Below, one piece after another: positions 57,506 to 64,000 of a DNA stretch of 64,000 nucleotides. Under the pieces are notes generated by a model, which saw only the letters and a list, made by a program, of their open reading frames with translations, searched no databases and was not told the DNA's origin. A program made the translations under genes and the position numbers. Source of the stretch: Shimia sp. Alg240-R146 (GTDB taxonomy: Bacteria; Pseudomonadota; Alphaproteobacteria; Rhodobacterales; Rhodobacteraceae). Where the stretch lies: positions 372,001-436,000 of the forward strand of contig NZ_CAMZOK010000002.1 of NCBI RefSeq assembly GCF_947331465.1. Direction: 5' to 3'. Numbering within the stretch: position 1 is the first letter of the stretch; the number at the start of each line of letters is the position of its first letter.

Positions 57506-57592
57506 TTTGATGTCCGTAACTGCTCTTTTGGCAGCTGTTTGCGGACAGCGGTGGCAAAGGGCAATTCACGTAGCAGTGAACACAACGGCAGG

Positions 57593-57618
57593 GTGAGGTT
57601 TGGGCGGCCAAACCTCAC
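57593..57618 (-). terminator. Strong hairpin after topA
   Basis: GTGAGGTTTGG and CCAAACCTCAC form a perfect 11-bp stem with a GCGG loop, 20 bp beyond the topA stop. No T-run follows on the topA strand, so it may work with Rho or as a processing stop. Confidence 0.6.
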
Positions 57619-57637
57619 TATTTGCGCGTATTATTGC

Positions 57638-60226
57638 CTATTTGCTTGCTGCTTTCTTGGCCGGAGCCTTCTTTTTGGCAGCGGGCTTCTTTTTGGCCGC
57701 GGCTTTGCGTGTCGGCTTTTTCTTGGATTTCTCCGCAATCCACTCGACAGCCTGTTCCATGGTCACGTCTTTGACCTCGACCTCTTTGGGGATCGTGGCG
57801 TTGACTTTGTCCCACTTCACATAGGCCCCATAGCGGCCATCCATGATGTTGACCGGACCACCTGCATCGGGGTGTTCCCCCAATTCGCGCAGGGCTTTGG
57901 CCGCGGCGCGGCGGCCCCGGCCGGGGTTGTTGCGTTTTTCGGTGATCATTTCCATCGCGCGGTTCATGCCGATTTCAAAGACGTCGAGCGTTTCCTTGAG
58001 GTTGGCGTAAACCGGTTTCTCCTCGTCAGGCAGCTGGTGCATGACGTAGGGACCAAAGCGCCCCAAGTTTGACGCGATGGCACCGCCATCAGGGTGAATG
58101 CCGATTTCGCGGGGCAGGGTCAGCAAGGTGACAGCCTGTTCCAACGTGACCTCGTTGGGTCCCCAACCGGGCAGGAATTCCTTGCCTTGTTTGGGCAGGG
58201 ATGAACGTGGCGGTTTCTTGTTTTCCGGCGTGGCTTCTCCGCGTTGGACATACGGACCAAAACGACCGGATTTCAGATGGATTTCGTCGCCGTCATCTTC
58301 TCCGAGAACCTTTTCGTATCCTTCAGCACCTTCACCCGAGATCGGGCGGGTGTAGTTGCATTCCGGATAGTTGCCGCAGCCGACAAAGCCGCCCGTGCGA
58401 GAGGTTTTAAGGTGCAACTGACCAGCGCCGCACTTCGGACAAACGCGGGGGTCTGTGCCATCTTCACGTGCCGGATACAGCTGCGGCGCAAGGGCGTCAT
58501 CCAGAATGTCGAGCACTTCGGAAATGCGAAGGTCGCTGGTTTCAGCAATCGCTGCAGAGAAATCTTTCCAGAAGCGCGACAGAACGGTTTTGTAGTCTCG
58601 ATCGCCCGCAGAGACGTCATCAAGCTCTTCTTCGAGGTTGGCGGTGAATTCGTAGCCGACATATTGGCGGAAGAAATTGACCAGGAAAATCGTGACGATC
58701 CGGCCTTTGTCCTCAGGGAAGAGGCGGTTTTGCTCTTTGCGGACGTATTCGCGGTCCTGGATGGTGGTGATCACAGACGCGTAGGTCGACGGGCGGCCGA
58801 TGCCGAGTTCTTCCATGCGTTTGACCAGCGTCGCCTCGGTGTAGCGGGGCGGCGGCTGGGTGAAATGTTGCTCGGGCGAGACAGACCGTTTGTCCATCGC
58901 TTCGCCCTGCATGATCTGGGGCAGGCGTTTGCCGTCGTCGTCATCCACAACCTGATCGTCGCGGCCTTCTTCATAGACGCGCATAAAGCCGTCAAACATC
59001 ACCACCTGACCGGTGGCGCGCAGTTCAATCTGGGCGTCGTCAGAGGCGATGTCGACGGTTGTACGCTCCATGCGGGCGCCTTCCATCTGGCAGGCCAGCG
59101 TGCGCTTCCAGATCAGATCATAAAGCTTGCGCTGATCCTCTTCGGACACCTTTAGGTCAGCCGGTTTTCGCATCATTTCTGTGGGGCGGATACATTCGTG
59201 TGCTTCTTGAGCATTCTTGGCTTTGTTCTTGTAGATACGCGGTTTTTCCGGAACGTACTCAGGGCCATAGAGTGCTGATATCGTGTCGCGCGCTTCGGCG
59301 ACGGCCTCGGGCGCCATGTCGATGCCGTCCGTCCGCATATAGGTGATGTAGCCTGCTTCATAGAGGCGCTGCGCGGTGCTCATGCAATGTTTCGCGCCCA
59401 TGCCGAATTTACGGCTGGCTTCCTGTTGCAGAGTTGAAGTCATGAAAGGCGCGGACGGGTTGCGCGAAGCGGGTTTGGCCTCAACCCGGGCCACGGAAAG
59501 CGCGCGGCTTTGGATGGCCTGCTGCGCCAATTCGGCTGCGGTGGAGTTCTCAAGCGAGAATTTGTCGAGCTTTTCGCCGCCCAGAACTGTGAGGCGGGCT
59601 TCGAACTCCTTGCCGCGTGGGGTCGCCAGCAGAGCCTTGACGGACCAGTATTCGCGGGCGTTGAAGGCTTCGATCTCGGTCTCGCGTTCTACGATCAGTC
59701 GCAGGCAGACCGATTGCACACGCCCTGCAGAGCGCGCACCGGGCAGTTTGCGCCACAAAACGGGCGACAGGTTAAAGCCTACGAGATAGTCCAGCGCGCG
59801 GCGGGCAAGGTATGCGTCCACAAGCGGCTGGTCCACTTGGCGCGGGTTTTGCATCGCCTCGGTGACAGCGGCTTTGGTAATGGCGTTAAAAACCACCCGG
59901 CTGACGGGCGTGTCTTTCTTGATCGCTCGGCGTTTTCGCAGCGCCTCTTCAAGGTGCCAGCTGATAGCCTCTCCTTCGCGATCGGGGTCGGTTGCGAGGA
60001 TCAGTTCGTTGTCGTCTTTAAGTGCGTCGGCGATGGCTTTGACGTGTTTGCGGGAGTCATTTCCCACCTCCCACAACATGTCGAAGTCGGCGTCAGGATC
60101 AACCGAACCGTTTTTTGCAGGCAGGTCCCGCACGTGGCCATAAGAGGCAAGAACGGTGTAGTCGGAGCCCAGATATTTGTTGATAGTCTTGGCTTTTGCC
60201 GGGGATTCGACGACGACAACTGGCAT
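57638..60226 (-). CDS. topA: DNA topoisomerase I
   Basis: An 862-residue type IA topoisomerase. The TOPRIM domain is near residues 1-130 (VVVESPAKAKTINKYLG). The catalytic Tyr296 is in YITYMRTDG. Towards the C-terminus a four-cysteine zinc-type module (CPKCGAGQLHLKTSRTGGF, then GCGNYPEC) is followed by repeated Topo_C modules, and the protein ends in a Lys/Ala-rich tail (KKPAAKKKAPAKKAASK). It removes negative supercoils. Upstream (60227-60403) there is no gene. dprA lies before it on the same strand. Confidence 0.97.
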   Translation of the reverse strand: MPVVVVESPAKAKTINKYLGSDYTVLASYGHVRDLPAKNGSVDPDADFDMLWEVGNDSRKHVKAIADALKDDNELILATDPDREGEAISWHLEEALRKRRAIKKDTPVSRVVFNAITKAAVTEAMQNPRQVDQPLVDAYLARRALDYLVGFNLSPVLWRKLPGARSAGRVQSVCLRLIVERETEIEAFNAREYWSVKALLATPRGKEFEARLTVLGGEKLDKFSLENSTAAELAQQAIQSRALSVARVEAKPASRNPSAPFMTSTLQQEASRKFGMGAKHCMSTAQRLYEAGYITYMRTDGIDMAPEAVAEARDTISALYGPEYVPEKPRIYKNKAKNAQEAHECIRPTEMMRKPADLKVSEEDQRKLYDLIWKRTLACQMEGARMERTTVDIASDDAQIELRATGQVVMFDGFMRVYEEGRDDQVVDDDDGKRLPQIMQGEAMDKRSVSPEQHFTQPPPRYTEATLVKRMEELGIGRPSTYASVITTIQDREYVRKEQNRLFPEDKGRIVTIFLVNFFRQYVGYEFTANLEEELDDVSAGDRDYKTVLSRFWKDFSAAIAETSDLRISEVLDILDDALAPQLYPAREDGTDPRVCPKCGAGQLHLKTSRTGGFVGCGNYPECNYTRPISGEGAEGYEKVLGEDDGDEIHLKSGRFGPYVQRGEATPENKKPPRSSLPKQGKEFLPGWGPNEVTLEQAVTLLTLPREIGIHPDGGAIASNLGRFGPYVMHQLPDEEKPVYANLKETLDVFEIGMNRAMEMITEKRNNPGRGRRAAAKALRELGEHPDAGGPVNIMDGRYGAYVKWDKVNATIPKEVEVKDVTMEQAVEWIAEKSKKKPTRKAAAKKKPAAKKKAPAKKAASK

Positions 60227-60403
60227 AAAAATTCCTCTCGACTCAGAGCGAGCTATATGGCCGCGAAAAATGTGGGGCGAAAGGGGGGATTGTCAATGCA
60301 TCGCGGAAAATCGCTGGGCAGAAGCTGTAAAAACTTTGATTTGAGCCGATCAGGCAGGCTGCAAGTGGCGCGAATTTAGGTGCAGTTCTACTCCGTGTCG
60401 CGC

Positions 60404-61552
60404 TTACGGCTTTGACAAAAGCCCGCCGGATTGACGGGTGACGCGTCCATCCATTTCAAGATCCAACAAAGCGGGGGTCACCTCGGCGGCCTCAGCTTTG
60501 ATGTCGCGAATTAGCTGATCTTCTGCGACGGGCGTTGGTCCAAGGCGGTCGAGGATCATCATGTGCACTGCATGGGTTTCGCGCAGCGTGCGTTTGGGGC
60601 GCGTCGCGGGCGCAGACACTTCCAGCGGAAGGGGCTGTTGCGTCCGAGTTTGGGTTTCGCTTGGGCCGAGTGCCTCGATCACATCCTGTGCGGTGCGCAC
60701 CAACGGCGCGCCATCGCGGATCAGGATGTTACAGCCCGAAGCGCGGGCATCAAACGGATGGCCAGGCACAGCCAACACGTCACGCCCCTGATCAAGCGCG
60801 GTACGTGCGGTTATCAGGCTACCGGATTTGGCAGCCGCTTCGACAACGACAACCGCGCGGGCAAGTCCCGAGACAATTCGGTTGCGGGCCGGGAAGTGGC
60901 GCGCGCGCGGTGCGAGACCGGGTGGGTGTTCGGAAAGGCAGAGGCCTTTTGCGATGATGTCTTGCCCGAGTTGGGCGTTTTCGGCCGGATACATTATGTC
61001 GATGCCGCCGGCAAAGACGGCGATGGTGCCAGATTTGAGCGCCGCGCTGTGCGCAGAGGCATCAATGCCTCGGGCAAAGCCCGAAACAATTACAAAGCCT
61101 GCCTCGGAGAGTTCCCGGCTTAGCGCGCGGGTCATGCGCGTTCCCAACGCTGACGCGTTGCGCGCACCAACAAGCGAGATCATCGGTTTTTGTAATAGTG
61201 ACGCATTGCCCCGCAGCCAGAGCATTGGCGGCGCGTCGGCAATGGTTGCCAATCCGGCGGGGTAGGCGGGCTCATCAAAGAATACAGCGCGCGACTCCAC
61301 CGCTCGCGCGGCTGCAATTTCCTGGGCGGCAACCTCATTTGTGCAGGGGCTGTAGTCTTTTACACCGGCGGCCATTGCCACTTCTGGCAAAGCTTCAAGC
61401 GCAGCTTTGGCACTGCCGTGTTCGGCCAGCAAACGGTGAAATGTAACGGGACCAACCCGTCGGGAGCGCAAGAGGCGGAGCCGGAAAAATCTCTCATCTT
61501 CCATGGTGGGTGGGAGTTGGGGGTGAGTGGAAGAAGTGTGATCCTCAGTCAT
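60404..61552 (-). CDS. dprA: DprA, DNA-processing protein
   Basis: A 382-residue DprA/Smf protein that loads RecA on incoming single-stranded DNA during transformation and gene-transfer-agent uptake. The Rossmann-like core is seen in VGARNASALGTRMTRALSREL and SGFARGIDASAHSAALKSGTIAVFAGGIDIMYP; the C-terminal winged-helix domain (DprA_WH) ends it. The ATG at 61552 follows GGAGCCAAGG; a TTG upstream at 61579 is unlikely. A CtrA-like motif lies about 44 bp upstream. Confidence 0.93.
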   Translation of the reverse strand: MTEDHTSSTHPQLPPTMEDERFFRLRLLRSRRVGPVTFHRLLAEHGSAKAALEALPEVAMAAGVKDYSPCTNEVAAQEIAAARAVESRAVFFDEPAYPAGLATIADAPPMLWLRGNASLLQKPMISLVGARNASALGTRMTRALSRELSEAGFVIVSGFARGIDASAHSAALKSGTIAVFAGGIDIMYPAENAQLGQDIIAKGLCLSEHPPGLAPRARHFPARNRIVSGLARAVVVVEAAAKSGSLITARTALDQGRDVLAVPGHPFDARASGCNILIRDGAPLVRTAQDVIEALGPSETQTRTQQPLPLEVSAPATRPKRTLRETHAVHMMILDRLGPTPVAEDQLIRDIKAEAAEVTPALLDLEMDGRVTRQSGGLLSKP

Positions 61553-61596
61553 CCTTGGCTCCGTCTCATTGCAATACAACGTTAGGGCGAATCTGG

Positions 61597-61611
61597 TTAA
61601 TGACAGGTAAA
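61597..61611 (-). promoter_or_regulatory. CtrA-like box upstream of dprA
   Basis: On the dprA strand the site reads TTTA-N7-TTAACC, one mismatch from the CtrA consensus TTAA-N7-TTAA(C). It lies about 44 bp before the dprA ATG. A second TTAACCA half-site is present at 61647-61653 on the forward strand. In Rhodobacter capsulatus CtrA controls competence genes including dprA. Confidence 0.45.
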
Positions 61612-61660
61612 TTTAAGAGGGTTTTCAAGAATACGTATTTGATTTGTTAACCAAGCTTGT

Positions 61661-61682
61661 GCGCGGCGCAGGGGCGCCGCGC
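61661..61682 (-). terminator. GC-rich hairpin after tldD
   Basis: GCGCGGCGC and GCGCCGCGC form a perfect 9-bp stem with an AGGG loop, 15 bp beyond the tldD stop. No T-run follows; probable rho-assisted terminator. Confidence 0.55.
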
Positions 61683-61696
61683 CGCGAAATTCGGGC

Positions 61697-63118
61697 TCAG
61701 GTGGACGACCCGCCAACCGTCAGCCCATCCATCAGCACCGTGGGTTGTCCGACCCCAACCGGCACCCATTGGCCAGCCTTGCCGCAATTGCCCATGCCAG
61801 GGTCCAGCGCCATGTCATTGCCCAGCCCTTTGATCTGCATCATCGCCGTGGCGCCGTCACCAATCAGCGTCGCGCCTTTCACTGGCGCGCCGACCTTGCC
61901 GTTTTCAACGCGATAGGCCTCGGTGCAAGAGAATACGAATTTGCCATTGGTGATATCGACCTGTCCGCCACCAAAGCCGACCGCGTAGATGCCGTCCTTG
62001 AGCGATGTAACAAGGTCGGCAGGATCGGAGGTGCCGCCTTGCATGTACGTGTTGGTCATGCGCGGCATCGGCGCGTGCGCATAGCTTTCGCGTCGTCCGT
62101 TTCCAGTGGGCGCGACGCCCATCAAGCGCGCATTTTGGCGGTCTTGCATATAGCCGACAAGGATGCCGTCTTCGATCAAGGTGTTTTTACCGGACGGTGT
62201 CCCTTCGTCATCAATGGTGATGCTGCCGCGGCGGTCGGGGATGGTGCCGTCATCAATCACGGTGACGCCTCGCGCTGCGACTTGCTGACCGATCTGGTTG
62301 GCGAATTTTGAGGTTCCCTTGCGGTTGAAGTCACCCTCAAGGCCATGTCCCACCGCCTCGTGCAGCAAAATGCCAGGCCAGCCAGGGCCAAGCACAACTT
62401 CCATTGGGCCCGCCGGAGCGGGGACAGCGTCAAGGTTCACAAGCGCGATCCGCAGGGCTTCGCGGGCTTTGGCCTGCCAATCGATTGGATCCAACAGACC
62501 GTCTAGGCCAATACGGCCTCCACCTCCGGCGGATCCGGATTCGCGACGGCCGTTTTGCTCGACGATCACCGATACATTCACACGAGTCATGGGGCGCACG
62601 TCGGTTATGCGGGCGCCATCGGGGCGCAGAATCACGATCTCTTGGTGCGATGCGGCCAGCATGGCAGAGACTTGCACCACACGGGCATCAAGGTCGCGTG
62701 CGAAGGCATCAATCTCGCGGAGTGTTTCAATTTTTACCGGAAAAGACACGCCATTGATCGGATCGGCATCGGTATAGAGTTTGCGGTTGGTGGGCTGGGG
62801 GGGCTCCGCCAAAGTGCCGCCGCCGTCGGCAATCGCGAGGCGTGTGGTCTGAACCGCCCGCGCGATGGCGGCCTCGGAAATTTCCGAGGAATGTGCAAAG
62901 CCGGAGACTTCGCCGTTGACTGCGCGCAGGCCAAACCCCTGTGCTGCATCAAAGCTGGATGTTTTGAGGCGTCCGTCGTCAAACACCAGTGCTTCGGAAC
63001 TGCGGCGTTCCAGGAACAGGTCGCCGTCTTCGGCGCCATCAGTGGCCTGACGCAGTAAACGCAGGGCGGCGGCCTCTTCAATCGAGGTTTCAAACGGACG
63101 AAATGGGGTGTGGGTCAT
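61697..63118 (-). CDS. tldD: TldD, metalloprotease subunit
   Basis: A 473-residue TldD/PmbA-family protein. The zinc motif HEAVGHGLEGDFNRKG (HExxxH type) sits in the middle and a Cys in FVFSCTEAYRVENGK marks the second metal-ligand region; the C-terminal KGATLIGDG and DPGMGNCGKAGQ are typical. TldD with TldE/PmbA cleaves peptides such as antitoxins and microcin precursors. I use the ATG at 63118; a GTG at 63133 is also in frame. It is divergent from coxB. Confidence 0.93.
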   Translation of the reverse strand: MTHTPFRPFETSIEEAAALRLLRQATDGAEDGDLFLERRSSEALVFDDGRLKTSSFDAAQGFGLRAVNGEVSGFAHSSEISEAAIARAVQTTRLAIADGGGTLAEPPQPTNRKLYTDADPINGVSFPVKIETLREIDAFARDLDARVVQVSAMLAASHQEIVILRPDGARITDVRPMTRVNVSVIVEQNGRRESGSAGGGGRIGLDGLLDPIDWQAKAREALRIALVNLDAVPAPAGPMEVVLGPGWPGILLHEAVGHGLEGDFNRKGTSKFANQIGQQVAARGVTVIDDGTIPDRRGSITIDDEGTPSGKNTLIEDGILVGYMQDRQNARLMGVAPTGNGRRESYAHAPMPRMTNTYMQGGTSDPADLVTSLKDGIYAVGFGGGQVDITNGKFVFSCTEAYRVENGKVGAPVKGATLIGDGATAMMQIKGLGNDMALDPGMGNCGKAGQWVPVGVGQPTVLMDGLTVGGSST

Positions 63119-63140
63119 GGGGGCCTTGCTCACTCAGGTT

Positions 63141-63154
63141 TTGATCTAAATCAA
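63141..63154. promoter_or_regulatory. Perfect FNR/FnrL consensus between tldD and coxB
   Basis: TTGAT-CTAA-ATCAA matches the FNR-family consensus in all ten conserved bases. It is 23 bp upstream of the tldD ATG and 148 bp upstream of coxB. FnrL is the oxygen-responsive regulator of this group. Control of the oxidase gene by oxygen is a natural expectation, but direction (activation or repression) is not visible. Confidence 0.65.
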
Positions 63155-63301
63155 AAAAGCGACGGTTCGCCGCAAGCTTCGATCTTTATCTAGGCGCAAG
63201 AATATGGTTTCTAGGCGCGAAACAACAGCGGGATTCCGCCGGACTGTCGGCAATCGCGCGAATCTGAACAAAAACAACACCGCAACCGATCAGGGTGATA
63301 C

Positions 63302-64000
63302 ATGCGAATTCTATCGACATTCCTGGGCCTTATGGCAGCAGTAACCGCCGCACCGGCCATCGCTCAGACCGCCGAACACATCGGCAAACCTGAGCCCAAG
63401 GGCATGGGGTTCCAGCCCGCGGCCACCGAACTGGCCACCCAAATCCACCGCCTCGACTGGCTGATTCTGGTAATCATCACCCTTATTGTGGTGTTTGTGA
63501 CCGGTTTGCTGATCTGGGTCATGATCCGCTACAACCGTCGGACCAACCCAAATCCTTCCAAGTTTACACACCATACGTCGCTGGAAATCGCTTGGACGGT
63601 TCTGCCGATCGTGATCCTTTTGTTTATTGGCGCAAACAGCCTGCCGGTCCTGTTCAACCAACAGGAAATCCCCGAGGGCGAAGTGCATATCAAAGTGACT
63701 GGCTATCAGTGGTACTGGGGCTATGAGTACACTGACCACGAGTTTGAATTCGAGAGCTTCCTGCTGGCGAAAGAAGAGCTGGCTGAGAACGGCTACAACG
63801 AAGACGAATACCTGCTGGCGACCGACACCCGTGTTGTTGTGCCAGTTGGCAAAACCGTTGTGATGGACGTGACCGGTGCGGACGTGATCCACAGCTGGAC
63901 CATCCCATCATTTGGCGTGAAGCAAGACGCAGTGCCTGGCCGCATCGCCCAGCTTTGGTTTAGTGCTGAGCGTGAAGGTGTGTACTTTGGTCAGTGTTCC
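63302..64000 (+). CDS. coxB: Cytochrome c oxidase subunit II (aa3-type), truncated by window end
   Basis: The first 233 residues of the gene. A signal peptide (MRILSTFLGLMAAVTAAPAI, cut before QTAEH) is followed by two membrane helices (about 50-72 and 92-112) and the periplasmic CuA cupredoxin domain. Visible elements: the aromatic patch GYQWYWGYEYT that guides electrons from cytochrome c, the first CuA His in DVIHSWTIPSFGVKQDAVPG, and YFGQCS, the start of the CxxxC motif where the window ends. The second CuA Cys and His lie beyond the window. Confidence 0.95.
   Translation, partial: MRILSTFLGLMAAVTAAPAIAQTAEHIGKPEPKGMGFQPAATELATQIHRLDWLILVIITLIVVFVTGLLIWVMIRYNRRTNPNPSKFTHHTSLEIAWTVLPIVILLFIGANSLPVLFNQQEIPEGEVHIKVTGYQWYWGYEYTDHEFEFESFLLAKEELAENGYNEDEYLLATDTRVVVPVGKTVVMDVTGADVIHSWTIPSFGVKQDAVPGRIAQLWFSAEREGVYFGQCS

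Noticed and set aside
57593-57618. Possible attachment or recombination site at the topA hairpin
   Set aside because: An 11-bp perfect dyad between two same-strand housekeeping genes is better explained as a transcript end; no integrase or mobile gene is near.

Overview
The window is a 64 kb stretch of chromosome from an alphaproteobacterium, most likely a marine Roseobacter-group member of the Rhodobacteraceae/Roseobacteraceae. This rests on gene content and order: the ScfR-type propionate regulator pccR near pccB and pccA; perM-hdaA-ppk-ppx; proS followed by lolE-lolD; NDUFA12-mlaD-DUF2155-aat next to accC-accB; tldD divergent from coxB; and family-restricted small proteins (DUF6497-like, DUF4174, YdcH/DUF465). 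Coding density is high, with many 4-bp stop/start overlaps. I recognised no tRNA, rRNA, CRISPR array, prophage or insertion sequence.

Layout. 0-7 kb: a DMT exporter, a secreted protein of unknown function, and the choline-to-glycine-betaine genes betI / betB-betA with a perfect palindrome in the divergent promoter. 6-22 kb: the methylmalonyl-CoA (propionyl-CoA assimilation) region, with pccR, a Bcr/CflA-type exporter, pccB, a run of small poorly known genes, pccA, an aldo/keto reductase, a sulfotransferase-like gene and the mutase scpA. Several TTTGCA boxes upstream of pccR and between the exporter and pccB fit the PccR operator known from Rhodobacter sphaeroides. 22-33 kb: GNAT, DjlA-like and EEP-family proteins, polyphosphate metabolism (ppk, ppx) with hdaA and a PerM-type permease, and an OafA-type acyltransferase. 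33-40 kb: proS, a MerR regulator with a textbook operator facing a small membrane protein, a serine hydrolase, lolE-lolD, a thioesterase and two mono-haem cytochromes c behind an FNR-like box.

40-47 kb: a DUF6678-like gene, clpP-clpX, then an accessory-looking cupin / membrane protein / LysR cassette set between two gene-free stretches, and ridA plus a second DMT exporter. 47-52 kb: NDUFA12, an MlaD-like protein, DUF2155, aat and accC-accB. 52-57 kb: a PAS-LuxR regulator, a periplasmic binding protein, and the CoA-transferase genes scoA and scoB, which are split by a two-gene GSCFA/SGNH cassette. 57-64 kb: L,D-transpeptidase, topA, dprA (with a CtrA-like site), tldD, and the start of coxB (aa3-type oxidase subunit II), cut by the window end; a perfect FNR/FnrL consensus lies between tldD and coxB.

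Most of the window is core metabolism and housekeeping. The least described parts are the GSCFA/SGNH insertion, the small-gene run between pccB and pccA, the cupin/LysR cassette, and several regulatory sites readable from the sequence (BetI, PccR, MerR, FNR and CtrA types).
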